A stretch of 64,000 nucleotides of DNA. Origin: Cryobacterium sp. GrIS_2_6. GTDB lineage: Bacteria; Actinomycetota; Actinomycetes; Actinomycetales; Microbacteriaceae. Below are positions 24,734 to 32,012 of this stretch, in pieces. How positions within the stretch are numbered: position 1 is the first letter of the stretch; every line of letters begins with the position of its first letter. The position numbers were made by a program, and so were the translations under genes. The notes below the pieces were generated by a model. That model was not told the DNA's origin. It saw only the letters and a list, made by a program, of their open reading frames with translations, and did no database searches. The stretch lies in the NCBI RefSeq assembly GCF_035984545.1, contig NZ_JAXCHP010000002.1:53590-117589 (forward strand). The letters are read 5' to 3'.

Positions 24734-25509
24734 TACCTCTCCCATCCGTTGTCAGTACTGCGTCCTTGCTGCGACGGTCTATAACCTCGACCCTCGGCGG
24801 TGCCCCCATTGGCAGGCCTGCCTATTTCGGTTGCGCTCGTTGGATAGTTGCGTTTGTTCAGGTCAACAATGCGTTGCAGCTCGAGCGTCAGCCTCGGCAA
24901 GCCACCGGAGCTCTGGCCCGTTGTCACAAACCGATCGGCCAAGTAGTCAGCCAGTGGTCGGTCCTGACCGGCTACCGCGTTCAGTCGCAGAAGGCGGAGC
25001 GTATCGACGTCGATACGCCCCCAATCAATCGGATGACCAGCGCGCTCCGCGATTATCGTGACATAGGTGGACTGTGATCGAGTATTCCCATCACGGAACG
25101 GATGGATAGCGGACAGTTCACCCCAGCGATCAGCAAGGCGCTCAGCGAACTCACGCTCGCCCAACCCGCTCAAATAGTCCTCACGGTCGAGCTTACGAAA
25201 CAGGCCGCCTAAGTTCTCTTCGATGTACTCGGGCCGGCAGTAGGGAATGCCCGTACCAGTCGCCTGCGCATCAACATCACGGATGCGCCCGGCGATACCC
25301 GGTGCGACGCGGCTAAACATACGATCGTGAATCTCGACGAGGTAATCACGACCAGGGCGCCCGGGTACCGCTTTGGCATACATTTCCGCCATCGCGAAGC
25401 TGGCATAGTCATTCATCGCGGCATCGAGGCGGGCGGCGTCCCGAATACCGAGAGAGTTCACCAACACTCCCCCGCTACCGGGGTAGGTGTATTTGTCGTC
25501 CTCGCTCAT
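24733..25509 (-). CDS. Fic-family AMP-transferase-type toxin
   Basis: The 258-residue product has the Fic core with motif HPFRDGNTRSQS at residues 136-147. The canonical motif is HxFx(D/E)GNGRxxR: the catalytic His is present, Gly is replaced by Thr, and the last Arg by Ser, which could change nucleotide binding. The N-terminal region (LVEIHDRMFSRVAPGIAGRI) fits cell-filamentation/VbhT-type Fic proteins. Its start overlaps the upstream small gene (TGATG) and its stop overlaps the downstream one, giving a tightly coupled three-gene unit. The target is unknown. Confidence 0.88.
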   Translation of the reverse strand: MSEDDKYTYPGSGGVLVNSLGIRDAARLDAAMNDYASFAMAEMYAKAVPGRPGRDYLVEIHDRMFSRVAPGIAGRIRDVDAQATGTGIPYCRPEYIEENLGGLFRKLDREDYLSGLGEREFAERLADRWGELSAIHPFRDGNTRSQSTYVTIIAERAGHPIDWGRIDVDTLRLLRLNAVAGQDRPLADYLADRFVTTGQSSGGLPRLTLELQRIVDLNKRNYPTSATEIGRPANGGTAEGRGYRPSQQGRSTDNGWER

Positions 25510-25712
25510 CAGCGCGAATACTTGGCGTCCAGCTCCGCGTAACCCTCGGCTACAGTCAACTCGCCCTCGAGAAGTCGTCGAGCGCGACCTAGCGCCTCAG
25601 CATCAGGAAAATGCCCGGCAAGCTGCTGGCCCTTCTCGATCATCGCCATGGTCTGATCGACGTCAATACGTCGGCCACCAGCGGCAGTCACGCGCACAGT
25701 CTTGGTGGCCAT
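25509..25712 (-). CDS. Small antitoxin-like protein upstream of Fic
   Basis: ATG 25712 follows AAAGAGAG. The 67-residue product ends with RARRLLEGELTVAEGYAELD, a helix-turn-helix hairpin seen in small antitoxins that accompany Fic toxins. It precedes fic by a one-base overlap. With the gene at 24434 there are two small partners; which one neutralises the toxin cannot be read from sequence. Confidence 0.65.
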   Translation of the reverse strand: MATKTVRVTAAGGRRIDVDQTMAMIEKGQQLAGHFPDAEALGRARRLLEGELTVAEGYAELDAKYSR

Positions 25713-25919
25713 AGTCAGCTCTCTTTCGTCAGTCTCAATTCTACCAGAATCGATCAAAAACCTCCATAGCAATGTTTCGGTAGATTTGATTTCGGTGACG
25801 ACTTTTGGACAGGTCGCCTCCCGCGGAAAATCAAGGGTCCCTATCCGCGGTGTCGACCTGTTGCTAAACGATCGTTAATCAGGATGACACCTCATCGTCA
25901 AATATCGTGACGGACAACA
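25713..25919. other. Promoter region of the Fic unit
   Basis: No gene seen. It must hold the promoter for the Fic unit on the minus strand; AACGATCGTTAATC at about 25866-25879 contains the palindrome AACGATCGTT, a possible operator. Confidence 0.35.
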
Positions 25920-26009
25920 CCCCTTCCCCGCCTTGGCGGGGGTGTTCCTCTGTCCCTTCACGGCATAGGCCAGGACTCGCTCCCTTCCCCGCGTAGGCGG
26001 CGGTGTTCC
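25920..26009. CRISPR. Possible degenerate two-repeat type I-E-like CRISPR remnant
   Basis: Two 29-base units, at 25920-25948 and 25981-26009, share CCCTTCCCCGC and GGTGTTCC with an internal stem (CCCCGCC/GGCGGGG in unit 1) and differ at 4-5 positions. The period is 61 bases with a 32-base spacer, the geometry of type I-E arrays, whose actinobacterial repeats have a similar GC-rich stem and GTGTTCC-like end. No cas genes or third clear repeat are present, and the spacer itself contains a weak copy (CCCTTCACGGCATAGGCC), so a degenerate tandem repeat is the alternative. Confidence 0.4.
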
Positions 26010-26100
26010 ACCGGCGGCCGCTCAAGACTGCAAGGTGTGAAACCATTGTTTGGGCGATCACTCTACGATTCTGGACGGGCGGAGCTGATCCGTACGGGAC

Positions 26101-27444
26101 TTGTTCCCAGCCAGAGTGAAGAAGATTGGTGGAGCCGAAATCAACGACTTCTGGAAAACTAGTGTCGTCGACGGACCCGTTGCCGTCTTCTTTTTTGTGG
26201 CCTCCGGTCTCGCGCTGCTGTTTCTGCTGTTCAAGAGACTGAGCTGGCGCTGGACGGTGATGGCTTCGGCCGCCCTGATCCTCGGAGTGCTCGTTGCCGT
26301 CCTGGTCTGGTTCGTGTGTGTCCGGGTCCTTAATCTTTTTGGCATGTCATTGGGGACAGTCACCTATATCTGGCTCGCTGCCGCGTGCGGCGGCTCGAGT
26401 GTGGCCATCGCCAACCTGTGGGATTCCCGGCGGGCGCGGAAAGCAGTCGCGGCAGGTTCCATCCTGTTGTTCCTGATCACTGGAGGCCTCGGCATCAACG
26501 CGGGCTTTGGACTGAATCGTACCCTCGGCTCTATTTTTGGAATCAGCACGGAAACGCCCATCATTTTGACGGCGCCCACCCAGGCTCCAACTCCGGGCCC
26601 TCCAGCCGGTCCGCTTTGGCAAACCTGGGTACCGCCTGCGGGAATGCCCGCCAGTGGAACCACGGGTAGTCAGATCATTCCTAACCCCCGATCCGGGTTC
26701 ACCTCGCGTCCGGCTGGAATCTATCTCCCTCCGGCCGCTCTCGTACCAAATGCTCCCGCTCTCCCTTTGGTCATCTTGTTAATGGGGCAACCCGGGAATC
26801 CAGACCCGCAGTACGTGGCCGCGACCTTGGACCGGGATGCGGCCCTGCATGGTGGCTTGGCCCCCATTGTGATCGTGGCCGACCAACTCGGGGACCCGAG
26901 CATTGACCCGCTCTGCCTGGACACCGCAACATACGGGAACGCGGAGACCTTCCTCACCCACGATGTCGTCACCTGGGCAAAGGCAAACCTCAACATCATC
27001 CAAGATCACCGGTACTGGACAATCGCCGGTTTCTCTAACGGCGGCCAGTGCGCGATCTCCCTGGCCGCCAAACACCCCGACCTGTGGTCCAACGTCATCG
27101 ACATCTCCGGCGAGTCCTTCCCCGGATCCGAGATTCAGGCGGCCACTCTCAAGGACATCTTCGGCGGCGACCAGAAAGCGTACGACGCCCAACGACCCGT
27201 CAACCTGCTAGCCGCGCACCACTACGCAGACACTGTCGCGATATTCACCGCCGGCGCTGACGACCCCGGTGTACTAGCCGGCCAACGAGTCGTCGCAAGC
27301 GCCGCACAATCAGCCGGCATGGCCGTGACACTTCGGGAAATCCCCGGCGGCGGACACTCGGTGCGCGCACTAGACGGAGGCCTGGACATCGGTTTCGAGG
27401 TCCTCTACCCACGATTCGGTTTGTCCGCACCAGCGACAGGATGA
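26101..27444 (+). CDS. Membrane-anchored esterase-type alpha/beta hydrolase (mycolyltransferase/EsteraseD-like)
   Basis: The start is uncertain: TTG 26101 or GTG 26116, neither with a strong RBS. Residues 1-150 hold four hydrophobic helices (GPVAVFFFVASGLALLFLLF and following), then a Pro-rich linker, then an esterase domain (from ~residue 215) with LVILLMGQPGNPDP, the nucleophile elbow AGFSNGGQCAISLA, a downstream Asp (TAGADDPG) and His (GGGHSVRAL). The architecture is that of extracellular esterases tethered by an N-terminal membrane domain. A 59-base piece is duplicated at 10247. Confidence 0.88.
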   Translation: MFPARVKKIGGAEINDFWKTSVVDGPVAVFFFVASGLALLFLLFKRLSWRWTVMASAALILGVLVAVLVWFVCVRVLNLFGMSLGTVTYIWLAAACGGSSVAIANLWDSRRARKAVAAGSILLFLITGGLGINAGFGLNRTLGSIFGISTETPIILTAPTQAPTPGPPAGPLWQTWVPPAGMPASGTTGSQIIPNPRSGFTSRPAGIYLPPAALVPNAPALPLVILLMGQPGNPDPQYVAATLDRDAALHGGLAPIVIVADQLGDPSIDPLCLDTATYGNAETFLTHDVVTWAKANLNIIQDHRYWTIAGFSNGGQCAISLAAKHPDLWSNVIDISGESFPGSEIQAATLKDIFGGDQKAYDAQRPVNLLAAHHYADTVAIFTAGADDPGVLAGQRVVASAAQSAGMAVTLREIPGGGHSVRALDGGLDIGFEVLYPRFGLSAPATG

Positions 27445-27486
27445 ATGAACTCACAGCGAACCACTACCCGGCAGAACGCGACGAGG

Positions 27487-27619
27487 ACCGAGATAGGCCG
27501 TGCGGCACGAGTCGGCCTTACGATCTCGGTGAAGTGGCGAAATCTAGAACGCGCCTAGTCACAGGCTGACTGCCCGCAATCGATCAACTCCAAGCGCACC
27601 GAGATCGTAAAAAGCCGAC
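27487..27619. repeat. Cluster of three inverted/direct repeats
   Basis: The motif ACCGAGAT..(A)GGCCG occurs at 27487 on the plus strand, inverted at 27511-27531 (GTCGGCCTTACGATCTCGGT) and again direct at 27597-27619 (CACCGAGATCGTAAAAAGCC). The first two pair as a hairpin (ACCGAGAT, AGGCCG with CGGCCT, ATCTCGGT) that could terminate esterase transcription; the second and third form a longer palindrome of ~109 bases, like a small MITE or a regulator-binding site. Confidence 0.55.
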
Positions 27620-27779
27620 ACACGTTCGATTCATGGAATCCTCGGCACCACTCTCCCGCCGCTCGGCATAGATCATGCCGACCAGCTCACGCAGTTGGGT
27701 GCCGCGCCCCGCTCTTCCGTGTGCATGACGGCACAGCACCCGGCCGAAGCGGGTCCCGCACCCTCGATGACGAGACACT

Positions 27780-27835
27780 ATTTCATAATTCGTTATCGTT
27801 ATTCGTATTACGTTTACGTATTGCGTTCTGAGTGA
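27780..27835. promoter_or_regulatory. AT-rich repeat array upstream of the KfrA-like gene
   Basis: In a GC-rich replicon this segment is strikingly AT-rich and contains serial variants of CGTTATCG, CGTTATTCG, CGTATTACG, CGTTTACG and CGTATTGCG at 9-11 base steps just before the start codon. It looks like a multi-site operator or iteron array for the downstream protein. Confidence 0.5.
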
Positions 27836-27847
27836 TACGATATTGGT

Positions 27848-28909
27848 ATGAGTCTTCCCGAGATCACCGATGTGCGTACCTGCGGTTTCCCCGGCTGTGA
27901 CGAGCCCGTGGACGCCACGCCCGGTGTCGGCCGGCCTGCCGGCTACTGCATCAACCCCGCCCACAACCGGGCCGCTGCGTGGCGGGCACGCCGCGCGGAG
28001 TCCGGCCGCATCGAGCGCACGGTCGAGGACGACAGGCTCCCCGTCGATGCCGCACGTCAGCGGGCCAGCGTGTTGCGCTCCCAGGTAGCCGGCATGGTCG
28101 AGCACCTGCAGCAACAGCTCGTCGTCCTCGTCGACGAGCTGCGCACGGTCGCGGACCCCGACGCAGCCGAGGCACAGATCGAGGCCGTCACCGCGGGCGC
28201 GGCCGAGCAGGTCGCGTCCGCGGCCGCCCGGACCAACCGGGCCGAGACCGCCACCCGCAAGGCCGAGGCCGAGCGGGCAGAAGCCGATGCGGCAGCCGAG
28301 GAATCCGCTGCCCTGGTCGACGAACTCCGCGCCGTCCTGGACGCGCTCGAGCAGCGTGCCGCCGGCCTGGAGGGCGACCTGGTCGTCGCGGGCGAGGACA
28401 ACGCACGCACGTCCGCAGAGATCGCCGCCCTCACGGTCCAGGTGGCCGCTCTGACCAACGAAAACACCGCTACGACCGCACGGCTCACCGAGGCCCAGGA
28501 ACTCGTCACCACGGCCACCACGGCCAAAGACGAGGCCCTGGCGTCCGCGCGAGACGCCGCGGCGCAGGCCGACGCCGCCGTGGCGCGCGCCGATCGTGCG
28601 GAGACGGATGCTGCTGGCACCCGGGACTTGCTCGACCAGGCCCGGGTCGAGCGCGAGAGCGCACGCGCGGAAGCACTCGTCCTCACCGGGCGCCTGGCCA
28701 CGGTCACCAGCGAACGCGACAGTGCCACGGCCGAGGCCGCCCGGGAGCGTTCCTACTCTGAGCAGCGCGTCACCGATGTGCGGGATACCCTCGAGCAGCA
28801 GCTCACCCAGCTGCGCGCCGACTTGGATCAGTCACGCACGAGCGAACGCGAGCAGCGCACCCGCGCCGACCGCGCCGAAGCCCAGACGGTACGCCCCAAA
28901 CAGAAGTAG
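27848..28909 (+). CDS. KfrA-like plasmid coiled-coil protein with Cys-rich N-terminus
   Basis: The 353-residue product begins with a Cys/His cluster at residues 12-39 (CGFPGCDEP...CINPAHN) that could bind zinc, then RAAAWRARRAES, which resembles a DNA-binding start, followed by ~280 residues of Ala/Glu/Arg-rich coiled coil (DRAETDAAGTRDLL and similar). This is the layout of KfrA-type plasmid proteins, which bind their own promoter through the N-terminus and polymerise through the coiled coil, aiding plasmid stability. It stands alone next to the AT-rich array. Confidence 0.72.
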   Translation: MSLPEITDVRTCGFPGCDEPVDATPGVGRPAGYCINPAHNRAAAWRARRAESGRIERTVEDDRLPVDAARQRASVLRSQVAGMVEHLQQQLVVLVDELRTVADPDAAEAQIEAVTAGAAEQVASAAARTNRAETATRKAEAERAEADAAAEESAALVDELRAVLDALEQRAAGLEGDLVVAGEDNARTSAEIAALTVQVAALTNENTATTARLTEAQELVTTATTAKDEALASARDAAAQADAAVARADRAETDAAGTRDLLDQARVERESARAEALVLTGRLATVTSERDSATAEAARERSYSEQRVTDVRDTLEQQLTQLRADLDQSRTSEREQRTRADRAEAQTVRPKQK

Positions 28910-29013
28910 ACCGCCAGCCCACTCCCCCGCTGCGCCCCGAGTCGCGAGAGGATCCTCGACAGGCCGTGTGCCTGGTCGTTGTCGGCGCCGGCGGTGGAGG
29001 CGGTTCGTGGCGG

Positions 29014-29400
29014 CTACCGGAAGTTCTTCGTCGAGTCCGTCTCGTTAGGGTGACCGGTCGCGGCCTTCGTGATGTACACGCGTCCTGGCTTCTTCGCCTT
29101 CACGTTGGGCTCGTCAACGGCATACCACAGGCGAGCACCGTCAGTGACCTTGTACTGCCACTGCGGCAGGACCACGCCATCGACCAGGACCGTGGAGAGA
29201 TCCCCGCGCAGTTGGTAGCAACGATCAGGGTCGTACCGCGCAGGATGCGCGGTGCGATAGTCGTATGCGTCCGCGAGGGCATTCTTCGCGGACGCCTTCA
29301 AATCCGTCCACCCGCGTTGGGCTGCAGTGTTACCAAAGAAAATCTCGTACTCGGTGCCCTTGATCGGCCGCGGAACCGCGACACCACGCTTCCCCGCCAC
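29014..29400 (-). CDS. Putative toxin of a Phd-type toxin-antitoxin pair
   Basis: GTG 29400 directly follows the antitoxin stop (TAG-GTG). The 128-residue product (KGTEYEIFFGNTAAQRGWTD, then LKASAKNALADAYDYRTAHP and WQYKVTDGARLWYAVD) looks like a compact RelE/ParE-type fold with a basic final third. No clear catalytic residues can be assigned. The toxin role is inferred from the coupled antitoxin gene. Confidence 0.65.
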   Translation of the reverse strand: MAGKRGVAVPRPIKGTEYEIFFGNTAAQRGWTDLKASAKNALADAYDYRTAHPARYDPDRCYQLRGDLSTVLVDGVVLPQWQYKVTDGARLWYAVDEPNVKAKKPGRVYITKAATGHPNETDSTKNFR

Positions 29401-29838
29401 CTACGGGCGTTCGACGCGAACCGGGGCGGCGGGCAACTCGATCGGCTCGACAAGTCGCATGCCCATCGCGTAGGCGACGGCCGTTTCCTGCCACTCCTGC
29501 TGCGCCCGCAGCAGACGCTCGAACGTGCCGAGCTCACTAGCGGCATAAACGAGCTGCTCAATCTCAGCCGCGTACGCGGCGAGCTCCCCCGGGGTGAACT
29601 CCCCCGCCCAAGCGAACAGATCAGTCAACGCCGCCACGACGTCGCCCTTGTTCCGCCCGATCGCCCGGATCAGCCTGCTCGAGAGCGCGATACCGTTCTC
29701 GAGGACGTCGAGATCGTGACCGCGCAGGATCACGAGATCGTCACCATCACGACGCGTGATCCGGACCTGACCCTCATCAATGTGAGCCAGAACCTCCTTG
29801 GGCTTACGCAAAAGGTCAGTAAAAGTCGCGATACTCAT
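29401..29838 (-). CDS. Phd/YefM-type antitoxin
   Basis: ATG 29838 (MSIATFTDLLRKPKEVLAHI) is preferred over 29847. The N-terminal ~55 residues have the Phd/YefM DNA-binding layout (TFTDLLRKP, then VRITRRDGDDLVILRGHDL); the remaining ~90 residues form a helical extension longer than usual for antitoxins. It is the first gene of the pair and probably represses it. Confidence 0.75.
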   Translation of the reverse strand: MSIATFTDLLRKPKEVLAHIDEGQVRITRRDGDDLVILRGHDLDVLENGIALSSRLIRAIGRNKGDVVAALTDLFAWAGEFTPGELAAYAAEIEQLVYAASELGTFERLLRAQQEWQETAVAYAMGMRLVEPIELPAAPVRVERP

Positions 29839-29898
29839 GCCACACACTACATCAGATAAACATCTGTTTAGCCGTGCGGGCGCTGTTGTCGCGGTCGG

Positions 29899-30237
29899 CT
29901 AATTTGACGAGGTGCTGCCGTAGCGGGTTCGGATTGCATCCTCAATGACGCTGCGGATGGTTCCATCCGCTGCGCCAGAAGCAACAGCCAGGTCGATGAG
30001 GTCGAGAACGTCAGGTGCAAGCCTTGTGCTGAATGGCACCGTCACCTCGCGACGAGGTCTTCCGCGACGCGGCGCCGGCGCGGGTGCAGCCCTAATTGCA
30101 GGAGAGGGACTTGGCTGCGCCGTTGCCTTTGCCGGTGTGGACTGGCGGTAGTCGACGGGGTCCACACGCTCATCGGCGGCCGGACGGGGTGCGCGGCGGC
30201 GCGAGCTGAGATCTGGTCTGTCCTGCTGGTCGCTCAT
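29899..30237 (-). CDS. Ribbon-helix-helix partition protein (ParB-like) partner of ParA
   Basis: ATG 30237 overlaps the parA stop (ATGA). The 112-residue product has a long disordered Pro/Arg/Ala-rich N-terminus and a C-terminal RHH domain (REVTVPFSTRLAPDVLDLID, then GTIRSVIEDAIRTRYG). In small partition systems such RHH proteins bind the centromere and stimulate ParA. Confidence 0.75.
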   Translation of the reverse strand: MSDQQDRPDLSSRRRAPRPAADERVDPVDYRQSTPAKATAQPSPSPAIRAAPAPAPRRGRPRREVTVPFSTRLAPDVLDLIDLAVASGAADGTIRSVIEDAIRTRYGSTSSN

Positions 30238-31004
30238 CGAATCACCTGGTCCACGATTGCCTGGTATGCCCCCAAGACGGGTGCACCCTTCCTGAAATTG
30301 CCGTACCAATCACCGGTCAACCGAACTTCCTGAATGATGGCCCTCTCCGGAACGAGGGGAAGTAGGAGCATTCCTGTTTCCCGGAGTTCCTCAATGCTGG
30401 CCACCGCGGGGCGCGACATGATCGTTTCCCGCACTCCCCCACATACGATCCCAGCCTCGGTCAATGTCACGGGCGCCCCTATGCGCTCTCGACTGTGGTG
30501 GAACTGTGCAACGGTGCGGCGCGCTCCTGCCACGCCGTCCACGCCGTCACTGGTGGCGGTGGACGCATAGACGATCGTGTCCGCGGCATTCAGCGCAGAC
30601 AGGGTTAGCGGTCCTCCCTGACGATTCGGGCAGTCGATGATGACCAGATCGGCAGAGATTCCTTCAAGAGCGGTTCTTAGCCGCAACTCGGCATGATCAG
30701 CGCGGTCTGCTTCGCGGTTGGACACGTTGCGTGCTGATGGGATTACGCGCAGGTTTTCTGACCAGGCGGTTCGAACTGCCAAGTCCTCCCCCCAACCTTG
30801 GGGATCTTCGTCACCGAGAATGGCTCCGACGTGGAGCCCGTCGCCAGCTGGGACGACGTCGAGCCACTTGGTCGATGCAGCGCGAGGATCGAGGTCGACC
30901 AGGACGGTTCGCTTCCCCTGCTCGGCGGCAATCATCGCGATCGACACAGCGGTAGTCGTTTTCGTTACTCCACCGGATTCGCTGTAGACCATCACTGTTT
31001 GCAT
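30234..31004 (-). CDS. parA: ParA-family partition ATPase
   Basis: ATG 31004 (MQTVMVYSESGGVTKTTTAV) is preferred over upstream starts that would run into the repeat array. The 256-residue product has a deviant Walker A (SGGVTKTTT in place of KGGVGKTT, still with the signature Lys-Thr), Walker A' (TVLVDLDPRAA) and Walker B (DLVIIDCPN). It would segregate the replicon together with the RHH protein. Confidence 0.92.
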   Translation of the reverse strand: MQTVMVYSESGGVTKTTTAVSIAMIAAEQGKRTVLVDLDPRAASTKWLDVVPAGDGLHVGAILGDEDPQGWGEDLAVRTAWSENLRVIPSARNVSNREADRADHAELRLRTALEGISADLVIIDCPNRQGGPLTLSALNAADTIVYASTATSDGVDGVAGARRTVAQFHHSRERIGAPVTLTEAGIVCGGVRETIMSRPAVASIEELRETGMLLLPLVPERAIIQEVRLTGDWYGNFRKGAPVLGAYQAIVDQVIR

Positions 31005-31092
31005 ACTTTCAAGCATTCCAGCCAGAATGCATTCTGTCAATCTTGAAGGAATGCAAACTTTCTTGCAAGCATGCATTCTTTCATTCATTCAT
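31005..31092. repeat. Palindromic GAATGCATTC array (centromere/operator) upstream of parA
   Basis: AGAATGCATTCT at 31024-31035 is a perfect 12-base palindrome. Related TGCATTC/GAATGCA elements occur around 31002-31018, 31047-31055 and 31068-31092, the last extended by ATTC tandem repeats. The position before the partition operon fits parS and autoregulation by the RHH protein. Confidence 0.7.
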
Positions 31093-31227
31093 TTTTTAAT
31101 TAGCCTCGATCGAATCGTGTCTCCCATGCCGCTATGCGCTGAAGAGATGTCCCTCGCCGCGCTGGTGGGGGAGTGTGAGGGGTCGCCCCTCACCGGCTGG
31201 CCCGTGAGGGCCAGCCGGTTGTCGCGG

Positions 31228-31647
31228 TTAGATGTTGCGCAGCATGCCCACGATGGTGGGGAAGGGGGACAGGCTTTCAACGAGGGTGTCGATGGTGCCT
31301 GGGTCGGGTGTCTGGGCGAGTGCAGTCTGGATCCTGGTGAGCTGGCTGTGGGTGAGGCCGACGGTTTCGTCGTCTGGGGTGACGCTGACGGCGATCGCGG
31401 TGCCGAAGATGACGGTGGGGGAGCCGAGCCGGTGGGCGAGCACGGTCGCGGGCAGGTTCAGGGTGGACCCGTTGATGAGTCCTTCATCATCGACGAAGAG
31501 GTCGATGTCGTCGGCCAGGCCGACGACGTCGAACATCGAGCAGCCGATGGCGGCGCTGATGTCCGTCCCGATGTTGCTCTGGCCCAGGTTCAGGGTGGTG
31601 ATGGTGTCGGTTGGGGTGATCTTGATGCTGCGGATGGTGGTGGTCAT
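31228..31647 (-). CDS. DUF3846-like plasmid protein
   Basis: ATG 31647 follows GAGAGAGAGAA. The 139-residue product (MTTTIRSIKITPTDTITTLN) has the alternating strand/helix pattern of DUF3846-type proteins: an N-terminal Ile/Thr strand, a CSMFDVVGL segment, a middle LFVDDEGLINGSTLNLPAT and FGTAIAV. These are common in actinobacterial plasmids and phages and have no established activity. A longer open frame upstream covers the leader repeat and is not used. Confidence 0.65.
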   Translation of the reverse strand: MTTTIRSIKITPTDTITTLNLGQSNIGTDISAAIGCSMFDVVGLADDIDLFVDDEGLINGSTLNLPATVLAHRLGSPTVIFGTAIAVSVTPDDETVGLTHSQLTRIQTALAQTPDPGTIDTLVESLSPFPTIVGMLRNI

Positions 31648-31720
31648 GGGGTTCTCTCTCTCGCTTGGTGAGTGGCCCGGGGTCCCGGGTTCTCTGGGCA
31701 GTGGTTGTTGGGTCGTCCAC

Positions 31721-31855
31721 CGTTTTTCTGCCCTGGGTGGCAAGAGAAATCGATTGAGAGCGGGAGTGCCGTAGTGCCCGCAGCCTCGTGCGAAATAAGG
31801 GAGCCTGCGACCGCGTGCGAGAGTGTGGGTGACGCAGGCACGAAGCGAACTACGA
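31721..31855 (-). repeat. Duplicated leader sequence A (possible structured 5' leader)
   Basis: Read on the minus strand, this segment aligns over ~130 bases with 33331-33466, including TGCGTCACCC, TTATTTCGC, GGCACT and TCGATTTCTCTTGCCA, then AGGGCA and an A run. Both copies end ~25-75 bases before the start codon of a minus-strand gene. The TTGCC/GGCA(A) part can form a small hairpin. Both leaders are also open in the frame of the gene behind them, so an N-terminal coding extension cannot be excluded. Confidence 0.65.
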
Positions 31856-32012
31856 TGACCAGCCACCAAGGGAAGAAAAGTCTTGAAAAGGGCTGGCCGG
31901 CGTAGCCGGGTCCGCGGGGATCCGGCCTCCGTGGCGGGTTCACCTGGTGGGGGAGTGTGAGGGGATGCCCCCTCGCGGCCGGCCCTTGGGTGGGCCGGCT
32001 GCTGCAACGTGC

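Larger units (their letters stand above)
27445..27847. other. Intergenic region with inverted repeats and AT-rich control region
   Basis: No gene is supported. It contains the inverted-repeat cluster at 27487-27619 and an unusually AT-rich tract before the KfrA-like gene, both listed separately. A long minus-strand frame here is mostly antisense to the KfrA-like gene and is not accepted. Confidence 0.4.

Noticed and set aside
27584..28114. A 176-codon minus-strand frame upstream of and inside the KfrA-like gene
   Set aside because: Most of it is antisense to the KfrA-like coding region and it lacks a start signal.
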